A stretch of 64,000 nucleotides of DNA, taken from the NCBI GenBank assembly GCA_003260075.1, contig QLIY01000074.1:62001-126000 (forward strand). The letters are read 5' to 3'. Below are positions 1-14,300 of the stretch, in pieces. The notes below the pieces were generated by a model that was not told the DNA's origin, did not search any database, and was given only the letters and a program-made list of their open reading frames with translations. Within the stretch, counting starts at the first letter, position 1. Every line of letters starts with the position of its first letter. Position numbers and translations under genes: made by a program. The stretch is from Phallusia mammillata. Its lineage: Eukaryota; Chordata; Ascidiacea; Phlebobranchia; Ascidiidae.

Positions 1-1385
1 TCACAGAAAAAATCATGGTAATATGCGTTTGATGTTATTTACTTTAAACATTCCTAGCATGCATTTTAGGTTAGGTTAAAACATGCATCTGTACTGCTAC
101 CTGCATGATAATAATAACTTAACAATACTCACATGAAAAATACACAAGAAAAAGTTTCCCTAAATCTCTTCTAATTGTGAGACAATTTTGTTGTGTGACG
201 TCACAAAGCCCAAGGCAGGTTGTTCTTGCAATCAGGTTAATTTGCAACTTTTAGTTAACTTTACAAGTTGTTAAAAACTTTGATATGTAATGCTAATCAA
301 ACAAAAAGCTTCCGATTATAATATTGTGTTTAATGTTCAATGTAATTCTAATGTAACTTAAAAATAGTTTAGATGCATGTAAAACTTAAAGATACATAGC
401 TAGGATCTAGGCAAAAACAACGTAAACAGCAAAAAATGTCAGTCATGCTTTAAATAAGGACAGACACAGTTATTACAATGCATTTACTTTTGTATGACAC
501 GGTTAAAAAACAAATGTAAACAACTTACCGCCCAGCAATCCACCTTGACAAGCCACCATCTTTTCTAGCCAAATATCTAAACAAAGAACGACTTGGACAG
601 GCGTAAATTAGAATTAACGCTGATTGGTTGTCTCGTTGCAAAACTTGCTCAAGCGTGTCTAATAGTAATGTCGTAAAAAGAAAACATTTTTGGGGAACAG
701 TTTTACCAGATAATTGAAAAGCATTTTAACATATTCTGAAAATTAAGACTTTAACAGATTTAAACCAGTATGTGAATCATTTGGAGCTGATTTTTTGGAG
801 CCTTTTCCATTATTCAATCATTTCAAAAAGTCGTTTTTTAAACTGAATTAAAGTGATAACTTTTTTTCGAAAAAAAGACCTATGCAACGTCCTCTTAAGA
901 ACATGCTACCCTTTTTAATAAAGGTTAATTGGCCATCCGAAAACTAAATTGATAAGTTGAATATAAAAGTACTAACTTTTCTGGCAGCTTTCTGAACATA
1001 CTGCAGGTAACTTAATCCAAACTAGACTGTAATAATTAGATTCTTTCTGCACACAAAGTGGCTGTTTACAATTTTTTTTGAGACAATTTGGTAGGCCTAA
1101 AATTTGTCGTTTGTTATTGTGTCTTGTTGATAAAAAGGATTGCTAAAAACGGATTGGGTTCTTTTTAATTGTTTTGAAAATATAATGTTTTTAGTTAGCA
1201 TATTTTACATACACTCGCACTTGCTTATTGGTCCTGTGGCCCTACGCTAAATATGCAAAATTACTGGCCTTCGTTTATTTAAACACTAAAGTACTTTCGG
1301 AGTTTTCCAACTTTTCAATCAGTCATTTGAAAAGTAGTTATGTAATCAAACAACCTGAACACAATGACCTATAATGGCTCCATTT
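1..1385. other. Non-coding stretch beyond the 3' end of the NWD-like gene
   Basis: AT-rich sequence with no open frame of interest, no RNA gene and no clear repeat. It may hold the 3' UTR of the NWD-like gene: a TTTATT (AATAAA on the minus strand) occurs near 1274. Confidence 0.5.
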
Positions 1386-1390
1386 AACAT

Positions 1391-1721
1391 CTTTAAATTG
1401 AGATAAATCAATGCAATGCTTTTTACCCCCAAATGTCTGTAAAATCACCAGTTTTTTGTAACATATTTGGCACATTACCGCTTTGTATATAAAAGTAACT
1501 TAAAAAAAACAATGACAAACTGCGATAATCGAGGCACATTGACAAAAAAGGGGGGGGGGACCTTAAATTGAGATAAATCAATGCAATGCTTTTTACCCCC
1601 CAAATGTCTGTAAAATCACCAGTTTTTTGTAACATATTTGGAACATTACCGCTTTGTAAATATAAGTAACTTTAAAAAAAAACAATGACAAACTGCGATA
1701 ATCGAGGCACATTGACAAAAA
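1391..1721. repeat. Allelic contig overlap around a 10-base gap (1550-1559)
   Basis: 1391-1549 is repeated at 1560-1721 with a few substitutions and A-run length changes. It is a dovetail overlap of two contig ends, not a biological tandem repeat. Confidence 0.8.
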
Positions 1722-1772
1722 AAATCAACAAGTTGTAAATAAAGACGTTTCTTTTTTAAGTTCCATGTAGTT

Positions 1773-4700
1773 TTACTCTACACCAGACATCTCATCTTCT
1801 GAGCTCTCGGAGTCAATTTCCTCTCTTTCGCCAAACATTTTTGACTCCGCAGCGTCACCCAGCGCCACGCGACCGTACTGACTTGCGTTTAAGTCACGTG
1901 ACATTAGGCGAAGGGTAACCACCCTGGGAGCGTCCCGTAGACCAGCGATGATAAGACGACCATCCATCGCCACTGTGCAACAACTTAACTGAAAGGGGGG
2001 GGGGGGCCGTACTGACTTGCGTTTAAGTCACGTGACATTAGGCGAAGTGTAACCACCCTGGGGGCGTCCCGTAGACCAGCAATGATAAGACGACCATCCA
2101 TCGCCACTGTGCAACAACTTAACTGAAAGTACAAATACAAAGAATCTTTATGCGGTGTTGTAGACGAGGGTTTTCCATAACCGCGAATATACAATAACAA
2201 GCAAAAAGAACAATACAGCCTAAAGAGCCAATTGGCAATTTTAGTGTGGCATACAGCCAGTGCTCGGATTCAGCCGGTTCGCGCCGGTTCTATATAACCG
2301 TCTCACGAAATTCTATAAGATCAGCGAGCCGGTTAGCATTACTGGTTACTCTCAACGGACTTTTTGTAAAAGACATGACTGAAAAATATGACTTTTGTGA
2401 TAGAAATGCCTGACAAAAAAATTAAATCCCACCACTGCATACAACAGATTAACTTTTAGGCAAACTAAGCCCCCACAGTCTTAAAAACTACAATTTATAC
2501 AGAAAACTTTTGTGTTAAGTTTGTAATTGTAAAACTATTTGGCAAGGTAAGCCCATGCTTAAGACATCAAAGCAAAAGATTTTTTTACAGCCGAATTCAG
2601 TATTTAAAAGAAAAAACGAAATGTTTCCACTTAATTTCAGTAGAGGTATTGAGCTAAAATGTGGAAAGCCCTGTTTTCTACAACACACTTTGCAAGAATA
2701 TAAATAACGAACCGGTACATCTGGAGTGAATTTGGAAATCACATATTCATTTTCTAGATCCCACAATGAAATTTCATGAGCGAAAAGTATTGCTTTTGTG
2801 GCCGATTTGGCAAGAAAAACGCTTGTCGTGTGGTGTTTTCCGGCGCCTCTGCGCATGCGCAAACCATCGTAGCCTGGTATACGACGATGTGCACCGCGCC
2901 TGGTAAAATATTCAACAGACATGTGTTAATTTATGTCGGTGTTTCCAAACAAATGTTCTTAAATACCGTACACTAAATCAAACACATCAACAAGAATGCT
3001 TATGGTAGCACCTGACTGAGTGTCTTAACGCTTTTATTTATCCGAAACAAGTGTTTTTCGAAAAACAATGTTGTACAGTAATAGTTAAGAAGAACATAAA
3101 TTCATAACTGGGATCAGCCCTGAAGCGTCTATGCAGATTTTTCTAGCCTACGCCTTGCCATATGGTGGTGAATGCTTGGTGACCGGCTGATTCGGTATAG
3201 CGCCTTCAATGGCCCTGGCGTACTGTGATTTGTACAGTAATACCGGATAAAAAATGTGTTTTCTAGGTATTTTTTGGTGATTTTGGATAAGGCTTCCCCA
3301 TCACTCTGTGCTATACGGCTTAATAACTTACAAAACATGGCCCTCAACTTAAATATATAATTACTTAACACCAAACTGTTAAAAAGTCCAGAGCAAAGCA
3401 ACTTTAGTGTTGCAATCATAAGTTTACATTACACGTGGTACGTTTAAATACAATAGCAATTTTGTGGTGAGTGAAAATGAAAATACTATTTTATGTGTCA
3501 GTATTTTGCTTCACTGTTTGAACTAACTTAACCATACTTGAATGGTTCCCATATCTTGATAAAGTTGTCTTCTGTTGCAAACACAATTTTATTTGCGTTT
3601 TCTGACACAGCAAGACCACAAACCAAAGGCTCGTTCTTAAGCCTTCTGATGACGCAGCCCTGACGTAGGCTCCACACGTTGAGATATGACGTCTTATTTA
3701 CGTCATCATAGTTTGTATGCACTAGATGGCAGCCGCGATATGTTAGTTTGGCCTGCAAGTGAAAAGTTGTGTTATGACAGTGGTTCCCAACCTTTAGACA
3801 CGAATTCCTCATTAACAATTCAAAAAAAAATTTTTCCTCCCCAAGACTGCATGGTAGATGCTAAACCATACAAAGATAATTTAAAATTGGATCTTTTATC
3901 AACTTGACAACTTAGATGTATATTAGGGATGGGCCGAGCCGAGCCAGAACCCGAGTGATCAGCCAAACAGTTGCACAAACATACCCGACCATTAAATTTG
4001 CATATTCATGGCCTGCTAAGATACGAAACTAGTGTTTCGAAAGGGTATATTTGACCCATATGTCATAGTTCTTGTTATGTACTGTTGTCTATTTCAGTGT
4101 TCTACTATCATTCAAATTTTAAAGTTTCAATCTTCTCAAGCAAACAAGTTGACCTGGTGTAATAACAGCATGGAATTCTTGCTTGTCAGCGTGTGAATGT
4201 GGCGATGTTGTTCGACGTCAATCACTGCAACGTGGCGACCGTAAAACGAACAGAGGAGGGTGCTTTCGTCGTCGCTTAGCAACACTTGATCAATCAATCG
4301 ACCTCGCTCGTCCTCTGACAAATGACAAGGGCTTCCCCCACTATGGGGCTGATGTATTTTCTTGGTTTGATCATGAGTTTTCGACTGCAAATAAATTAAG
4401 ATCATTGTAGTTTAGTTTGGGTTCTACAGACTAACCTGGTAAATCGCATAAGCTTTTTATGCAATTATCCGGATTATGCGACTTTCCAGACGTCATCTAG
4501 GACCAGAATTGGCTTTTCTATTTCTATGATTTTAAACGGATTATGCAATAAACCAGATTCGTCTGTACTAGTTTCAGTGTTTAATAAAAAAATCGAATTT
4601 GGTGCAAGCTGACTAGATTTAATTTAAAATGTGCTGTTTTCTTGTGAAGCGATTGCTTTTGGCGGTTGCATAAATTAACAAATTCACCTTTTCTTTGCGT

Positions 4701-6327
4701 CTTTTCCATCTCTTGTCATTCTGTTTCGCTTTGGCCTCTTTCTCAGCCATGACGTATTTGCTGAAGTCCAAAGGAATTCGGGAAATCACCTAAACGGAAT
4801 TTATCGATGTGTGAAATTGTTTGTTTGTTTGTTTTTTGAGCAAATGAAAATTGCAAAACCTAAACTTTTTGCATAACAATTGGAATTTTCGGGCCTTATT
4901 TCAATCTGCTGAGGTGAGTACAACCACGCTGCGATCAGCGCTGAAGCTAGCGATCACGGCACACTCATAGATAAATTATACTACGCCAGGCCTATTGAAG
5001 GCGTTATAGTGCTTGGGAGACCGACTTGATTCGGTATTACGCATTCAATAGGCCTGGCGTACTATGATCGTTCAATCTGTACATACTTATATTTTCACTG
5101 ACAATAAGCAACCAAATCTGCACATATTGAAAGTTCAATGCCACTACTCTTAATTACTATTTGCAAAACAACTACTCTTCTTAGTTTTTGTCACTCGGCA
5201 CTTACGCATCCAGTGACGAGACTCCATATGACAAAATGGCTTCGGTCATGTGACACAGCGATCAGCCTATCAGAACCAAGCACGTGATACTCGGAGGGCG
5301 GGCAGATAGTAATTTCGACAGGGTGCAGCTTCTTGGAATATTTCTTTGTCCTCAAATCGTAAACAAAGAGGGTCTTAAACACCTAAGAAACACCACATAT
5401 CATGTACATGCAATTTTGCAAATGATCCAGCTAAAAATGGATGACTGGGAAAAGATGGTGATTTCCAAATTGGCGATTTTACACAAATATTTGCATTACA
5501 GCCACTATTTGCAAAAATATATTTTGTCTTTCACCGTTCCAATTTTGTACATAAAAACGAATTATACAAGCTGACATGTTTCAGTGTTAATATTGTTACC
5601 AGTGGTATTTTCATTTGATAAAAACAAGTTTGTTTCATATTAGGTCCCAAAATTATGGTGGCGAACATAGGGTGAATTAAATAACGAAGTTGAAACTATT
5701 AAAAGAAAAAAAGTCAAAACTGGGGAAAATTTTAGAAATAAAGACAATCATTTTGTAGTTGTTTATTAAAACAAGGCCTTTTTCACAAGTTTTTGTCTAT
5801 AGAGTTAGTATATTTATGACTACATTATATCATATGAGGTGTTTTCACGCCCTCTAATACTCACATGCTGCGCTGCGTCCTTTTGGGAAATCCCTCTATC
5901 CGAGAGCACAATGACTTGAACGTCCTTCACCACAACGACGTCGTTCTTTTCGAGCAAGCCACGTTCAATGCTGACTACTTCGCCTGTACATCGACCACGT
6001 GTAATGTTCCACACTGTGATTGGTCCGTTATCCATACCACGTGCCACCACGTACCTACAGTGCGAGTTGTGATTACATTTCAAATAGCGCACTAGTAACA
6101 CGCATGTTTAGTTCGATCTAGACCTGCAAGTTGGCAAAAAGCATTTTTTACCAAAAGAGTAAAACCAGCATATAAAATGCGACAGCGAAAACCACATTTG
6201 TCTTTCACAAGGCACCAAGCACAACTAAACGTACACCAACATAGTCACGTCGAATATCACAGATCGGAAACACATGGGGCGCCATAGAGCATGTTAAACG
6301 TTTATAATTGGTTAACTTATTTGCTCT

Positions 6328-6409
<82 letters not shown>

Positions 6410-8337
6410 GACTTTTTTTCCCTCAGGCTTGCTATTATAAACACATTTGACCCTAACCATAACGAACAATAATGATATATCATGCACTATTTTGCCCTTA
6501 GAATAATGCTTGGGATTCGGGGGGGGGGCTGTCTTTCACAAGGCACCAAGCACAACAAAACGTACACCAACATAGTCACGTCGAATATCACAGCTTGGAA
6601 ACACAGGGGACGCCATAGAGCATGTTAAACGTTTATAATTGGTTAACTTATTTGCTCTCTACTGCGCTTATACGAGACTTTTTTTCCCTCAGGCTTGCTA
6701 TTATAAACACATTTGACCGTAACCATAACGAACAAAAATGATATATCATGCACTATTTTGCCCTTAGAATAATGCTTGGGATTCCAAACCAATCCTAGAG
6801 CAAGGTTAACAATGTATAATAGTTTTTTGATACTTTTGTAAGATGCTGGAAAAATTAAACAATGTACCAACGTATAAACTTACATTAGTAAAGTTTTTCA
6901 AATACCTACAGGTGACACAAAAAGCCTGGTTAACTTTTAAAAAGTAAATTATGTACAAAAATATATCGGTTAATGCATTTAGGTTAAAATGGGGTTTCCT
7001 TATAACAATAACCTTAAAACGTACTTAAAACGTTAGTTCAGGAGCTTAAAACTTAGTTCGTAATCTTTTTCCCGTCTTACTGTCAATGTATTACCAGTGC
7101 TTTTACGCCAAATTTCGATATTTGCAATCTTTGTCTGGTGTCAATTCATATGTTAGTAGTTTTACCGGTAAAATAACATGAGGCATAAATGCAAAATAGT
7201 TTTAAGAGTTACTCACTTGCTGTTACTAGTCAGAGGGTAGAACTCTCCGATTCCCAGTGATTCCTTTTTCACCTGGGTCCTACTTACAGTCTTGTCATCC
7301 ACGTTTGCCGCTAGGTTGTGCACTCGCATTGTCGTCTCTTGTTCACTGATTGTGACGCAATACTGAAGATCGATGCAACTTCCTATGAAACGACAAATTC
7401 AGAACTGGCTGGTAAATGAAAAAAAATTCCTCAAATATTACAGGATTGGTTAACATTTAATCATAAACATTACTGCCAAAGTACTGATGGATATAGAATA
7501 CATCATGCAGACGTTTCAACAATCTCTGTTGTCATCATGGGGGGGGGGCTTTTCCCGTCTTACTGTCAATGTATTACCAGTGTTTTACGCCAACTTTCGA
7601 CATTCTGCAATCTTTGTCTGGTGTGTATGCATATGTTAGTACAGTGGTTCCCAACCTTTTTTGTCCTGTACACCCTTTTAGTCGATATTATACACCCTTT
7701 TTAGTCGATATTATACGAGAACTTTCTTTTTCTCAGCTCATATATGGCAAATGCAGCGGGGGGGGGGGCCAAACTTGGAGTTCGTGGCATTGTGTATTTT
7801 ACCGAACGTATTATATGTTCTATTTAAATCCAGCGTTTGAGTGAACTGCAATATAAAAATTCTGTACCTTTTGGACCAAAACTTTGGCCAATTTTAGAAG
7901 CCGAATATCTAGTAAAGAACCTTAAACATTGCACAGCTGTTAGACTTTAAATTCGTGATACAGCGAAAATGTTTTCTTTATACACATCCAAGCATATAGA
8001 CACTAATGATGCTTTCACAGTGAATCAAATTTGTCTTATAAATGAGAAATCTTTCAGATTTTAACATAAAACTAACATTTCCAAATTATATAGTGTTGTT
8101 CATATACGTTGGCAACGTTCAAATCCAGTTAAATCACCTAATCTTTAGCGTTGAAAAAATAGCAGCTTTGAAACATAGAAATCTTAAAACACAACTAACC
8201 TGCAAAGGAATGAAATTTTTGACACGCCATATGCTGGTGTTTTCCCGTTTCAACATTCCACACACCGATCTCTGAGCCAAGTTGACCTTTGCACAGGGCA
8301 ATCACGTGTGAACCAAGTCGATTCACAAAAACGTCGA

Positions 8338-8399
<62 letters not shown>

Positions 8400-11300
8400 G
8401 ACACATTAAATGCGATTATGTTGGTTTTAAGTAACACCACTTCACACAAAGAAACCTTTTAGATTAAGGAACAATTGTGGCTAATGAAAAACCAAATTCA
8501 TAGCAAAACACACATAATTAATTTACAAGCCACAAGCTTCGACTTCTTCAAGAAAACGGACTTGATTCGGCCCTGACTATACACTCTGTGTCAGTAATTT
8601 TTCGAATAAATGTAACAAGCTAAGTAGCCAGTTTTGGACCTGATCGCACTAAATGTCAACGGGCTTCTAAAAAACGATTCGAGTTCGGGCCGGGTTTCGG
8701 GCTTGTACTTTCGGGTTCGGGCTCCAACTTTGGGCCTGTTTACAACTCTACACCGTTGACCTATAAGGTCTCATGAGTGGAGCTGGTAACAAGACATAGC
8801 CCGTATTGGCAAGTAAAGCCACTTTACGGCACTCCAATGTATGAAACAGCGATAATAATAGGACCACTAACATGGCTGTAAAGCGTCCAAATTTGGTGAG
8901 ATTTATGGATCAAAACCTAGCACCGACTCCATACAATAAAATCTTAACATATCATTCGTAGAGAATTTCTTTCTTTTTTTAATTTACCGAGTCCTCTGGG
9001 CATGCTCTGATCGTCCTCACGTGACCGAAGTTGATCGAATCGTAGAGTTCAAAGTTCACCATCTCGTGCAGTCTCATGTACTGGCGTTTGCACGCGATGA
9101 CGTAGTACTCACGCGACACTTCAACGTGAGTGATTAGAGCATAACCATTGTTCGACTAAGAAAACATGAGTTATTTTGAAAACTTATCAAGAAAACGATG
9201 TCTTTTTGTCAAGTTGCTGGTAAAATTTCTTGCTGACCGCATTTATATTAAACGATACTAACGTTTTCAGGTATATTTTCTGTGCATAAAACAAACTGTC
9301 CAGACACAAAAGCGGTTCGTGCAAAGTACAGTGCACCTCGGTTAATCCGGACCAGATTAGACCTAAAAATCTGTCCTTAATGGGCGAAGATCCGGATTAA
9401 CCGATGTCGATTAGTTCCAGCCTTATCACATTTCAAATTATTTGTACCTCAAGTTTTGTCCGAATTGTATGCAGATCCGGATAAACCTAGGATTACTATG
9501 TACAAAAGGGTAGTGTAAAATTTAAATCGCTCGTTTGCAACAGTTCCTTAATGGGAAGTATGTTCTAATATGTTTCTAAACCAATTAGAAGCCTTACAGT
9601 AAATTCCTTTCAAGATTCATACTCAATGAAGTAACAAACTTATGTTTCACCTGCAGTTTTATTGTGTTGAGGTGCTTGGATCTTTTCACATTGTAAACGT
9701 AGGCCTCGTCGCTCGAGTAATAAGATATAAGCACGTTGTTGCCACGCGAAGTACGAGCTAGTAGTGCTGATTGGTCGGAACGAAGACTCACGTGATCAGG
9801 TGAAATATCAATCTTATGAAGCATCCGAATTCTTAACAAGCATATATGTTTAGCTATTTCTGTCGCTATTCTTACAACTAAGACATTATATTGCTTGTTT
9901 GATACATTTTTGCATCAGTGGGCGGGCAAAATGAATGCGTTATGCTCACAATGAGTCCGCCGTCGAGCTGTCTGTTTTATTGGGGGGGGGGCTATATGTT
10001 TAGCTATTTCTGTCGCTATTCTGACAACTAAGCTTGTTTGATACATTTTTTCCTCAGTGGGCGGGCAAAATGAATGCGTTATGCTCACATGCTCACAATG
10101 AGTCCGCCGTCGGGCTGTCTGTTTTATTGCAAGTTCGTTGAATCTTAAGGTGAACACAAATTCATAACTGGGATCAGCCCTAAAGCGTTTATGCCGACCA
10201 GCGATCACGACACACTCATATATAAATCACAGTACGCCAGGCCTATTAAAGGCACCATACCGAATCAGTTGGTTACCAAGCATTCACCACCATATGACAA
10301 GGCGTAGGCTAGACAAATGGGGGGGGGGCCAGGCCTCCAGGCCTATTAAAGGCGCCATACCGAATCAGTCGGTTACCAAGCATTCACCACCATATGACAA
10401 GGCGTAGGCTAGACAAATCTAGCCTGCGGTGGGATTCAAACCCACGACAGGAGTCTTTCCAGGACTTTTTGTTGAATCATCTTTTTCTATTTATTTTTCG
10501 ATTTCAGGCAATTTGTATGTTCAATTTAGTTCAACCCAATGTCTAAGACAGAATAAAACCCACAATCCTATAAACACAAGGCGGTTGCGCTGACCATTCA
10601 GCGAATTTTGGTAACCTTATGTGTTAAACTTTACTTTTTGGACGAAGAACAAAAACAATCACTTACTTGTCCAGGTCCCAAACTTTCATTATTCGAGCCG
10701 TATCACATAAAACCACAAGAAGTGATTGACCATCGCCAGCTGCCCCAGCTATAAAACGCTCGTTTGGATCGGTCAGTGACAAAATACAAGAGAAAGTTCG
10801 TAGACAACGAATCTCAACCTATTCACAACAAAAAAACAATGATTTTAAATTGAGTTTCGTACCGCTGGGTGAACGTGGGAAACTTTATGAAGCCAAAAAG
10901 TGGAGAGCACAATTGATGGATTAAAGCAGTGGTTCCCAAACTATGAGATGTCATTAGGTGTGCCGCAAAAAATATTGAACTTAAAATCAATCAAGTAGAG
11001 TAGTAGTACCAGGTGCTTAGACCACTAGGCCAACATGCTCCACGTCTCTGAGATGTTCAACTAGGCTATTTAACTATGAGAGTGACCTGTATAGCGGCTT
11101 TATGACCTCATAGTTAGTGCCTTTGTCAGCTAATTTGCTGTGCCATTTTAAACTGAAATAAAAAAATTCAAACATATTTTTTATTCAAATGTTAAAAGTG
11201 CGCCAAATAATTTTTGTTTTTCTAAAATGCGCCTTAAAAGAAAAAAGTTTGGGAGCCACTGGATTAAAGGTTGAACGCGCAGTCATACAACATAGTGCGC

Positions 11301-14300
11301 AACAATATGTAACATGAGCTTACAAGATGATGTACAATTTGTAAATTGAAGGTATAAGATATGACTAGCCAGATCCATTTGAAGTATTTGTGTTAAAATT
11401 ATATTTAAACTTTGGTCAACAAAATGAAGTACCGAAATCCTATTTTAAGTCGGTTTTTGACTTACCTTGTTGTGTCCAGACACCACTATGAGGGGGGGGG
11501 GTGCAGCCCCAGCAATGAAACGCTCGTTTGGGTCAGTCAGTGATAAAATACAAGAGAAAGTTCGGAGACAACGAATCTCAACCTATTTATAACAAAAAAC
11601 AATGATTTTAAGTTGAGTTTTGTTCCGCTTGGTGAAAGACTAGAACAACGACGCAAAATACAATTGCCAGATAAGCTCTAAAAACTTGATACTAAGTCTG
11701 GTGGCAATAGCTTATATAGTGGAAACTTTATGGAGCAAAAAAGTGAAGAGCACAATTGGTGGATTTGAGGTTAAATGCGCTTCAGCCATACAACATAGTA
11801 CGCAACAATGTGTAACATAAGCTTACAAAATGTTTCATGCAAAATTGGTAAATTAAATTTATTGTGACATGATCAACCAGATTCACTTTGACAACTATTT
11901 GTGTGGTAAAAGTTCTATTTAAACTTTGGTCAACAAAATGAAATACCAAAATACCACTTTAAGTCGGTTTTTGACTTACCTTGTTGTGTCCAGACACCAC
12001 TATGACGTAATTGTTTCCCATACACACGGCTAGTGACGTCACATGCCGAGAAACGCCGTTGAATGAGGATTTTACCCTCCCCGTATAAAGGTCCCACACC
12101 TGCAGCATAAAAAACGATATTTTACAACAAAGTACTAAATCATAGCAGTTTTTAGCTGTTGCGGAATGCATCACAAATCTTTATTCTGTTAGCAGATGCC
12201 ACGGTGCTCATAATTTTGTTGACACATTACAGCCATAAAGAAATGAGAGGCTTATTATCAATGCCTCCCATAGATTTAACCAAACCAATTGCATGTTATG
12301 ATGAACCGTTATACTGTCACCATGTAAGTCGTTGCACATTGTGTTGCCATTTTTTGCATTGCGGGGGGGGGGTGGTTTTTACCCTCCCCGTATAAAGGTC
12401 CCACACCTGCAGCATAAAAAAACGATTTTTTACAACAAAGTACTAAATCACAGCAGTTTTTAGCTGTTGCCGAATGCATCACAAATCTTTATTCTATTAA
12501 CAGATGCCACGGTGCTCATAGTTTTTGTTGACACATTACAGCCATAAAGAAATGAGAGGCTTATTATCAAGGCCTCCCATAGATTTAACCAAACGAATTG
12601 CATGTTATGATGAACTGTTATAATGTCACCATGTAAGTCGTTGCACATTGTGTTGCCATTTTTTGCATTGCTGGAACGCAATGGGACTATAAAAATGTCA
12701 AGGACTGAATGCGCAGAACAAACAATCCTGTCGGACCAGATTTACCAGCCAGGTACGTGGAAAAAATTAAGACAATGTATAGTACATATTTTATACACAC
12801 ATGGTCAAGTTCTTTATAAGCCAGAGATGGGGGGGGGGAAGGACTGAATGAGCAGAACAAACAATCCTGTCGGACAAGATTTACCAGCCAGGTACGTGGA
12901 AAAAATTAAGACAATGTACAGTACATATTTTATACACACATGGTCAAGTTCTTTATAAGCCAGAGATTGTGTACCAGTACACTAAAGAACATGAACAGTT
13001 TCAGTTATTCGACCAAGTTTGTTTATTTCATATCTTTTATGTTTCAAAAGTTTTACAGAACAGAGCTTAACACACAGCCAATCGACCTTCAAAGTTTCAT
13101 CTTTCGACGCCGAAATGGCCCGTTGGCCGTCCGTCGTTATGGCAACGACAACAATGACGTCACGGTGACCGAGATGAGGATCGTACAAGATTTCTCCCGG
13201 TGCGGCCAAACATGTCCCAGACGGAACTAGAACCGGAATAGAAGATCTTCTACATTGTCCAATCAACACCCTGTTGCAGATAAAATCTTTAGTGAGTAAA
13301 TTGTCCTAAATAAGCTACAGACAGTGCACACTGTTTCGACCTATAAGGCTTCATCAGTGCAGCTATAGGTTAATAAGGCTATAGGTTAGTTTGAATGGAA
13401 TAACATGTAAAGATGACAACATCTATGTTTAATAAAATGTTTTGTAGTGTGTATTCCTAATTTTTATAATGTGACTAAAGATAGGAATATAGCATATGAC
13501 ATGGTTCTAGAATAGTTTAATCGAATCTAATATTTTTTATTGTTTTTCCACAATTTTAAGGAAAGGAATCTAGAGATAGGAATGTAGCATAAATTATTAT
13601 TCTAGAACAGTTTATTCCAACCTAATGTTTTCTAGTGTATTTCCTTAATTTTAAACAGGTACCTAGGAAGGGGGGGGGGTGTTCTAGAATAGTTTAATCG
13701 AATCTAATATTTTTTATTGATTTTCCACATTTTTAAGGAAAGGAATCTAGAGACAGGAATGTAGCATAAATTATTATTCTAGAACAGTTTATTCCAATCT
13801 AATGTTTTCTAGTGTATTTCCTTAATTTTAAACAGGTACCTAGGAACAGGAACACAAATTAGAATACAATTCTAGAATATATAAATCGAATCTAATGTTT
13901 TCAGTGCATTTTTATAATTTTAGGCATCGGGAGAAAGACACATAGAATAGGATATTATTCTAGATTAGTTTAATCGAAGCCTAAACCAAATCATATTCTG
14001 TTTAGTACATTTAAAGTTTTGCTCTTTCTTGATATTTATTTACTGGAATAAAATTTGTGTCAAACACCTTAACGAAACTATTGGAAATTATTTTAACTTT
14101 ATCATTTGATTAAGAATATATATGTTGTAGTTGCATATTTCTTATGTGAGATTAGCGAATTTTTTACAAAACGTGAACAAAGCAATAAAATTTGCTAAAA
14201 CCTGCAAACCTGCAAAAACTCACAACTTTATATCGACAGCCCACTACATGTTTGCTTTTTGCAGAAACTGACGATGCCTATTTAATAAGGCGAAATATAT

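Larger units (their letters stand above)
1773..13270 (-). other. WD-repeat region of the NWD-like protein (exons 23-36)
   Basis: Fourteen exons encode degenerate WD repeats. Tell-tale ends include VWDLYTGRV (12099-11980), MKVWDLDK (10818-10667), IGVWNVETGKHQH (8338-8200), ITVWNITRGRCTGEVV (6054-5865), FVIWSLVTGC (5382-5206), LNVWSLRQGCVIRRL and IKIWEPFKY (3752-3533), and ISLWDLENEYVI (2873-2689). The tail is acidic (DSESSEDEMSGVE). Such propellers act as sensor or ligand-binding platforms in STAND proteins. Exon 32 (4789-4688) is highly basic (KRWKRRKEK) and looks like an insertion between blades. Confidence 0.82.

Noticed and set aside
6205-6483. Poly-proline reading frame
   Set aside because: It is created entirely by the G run 6328-6406, which stands for a scaffold gap.
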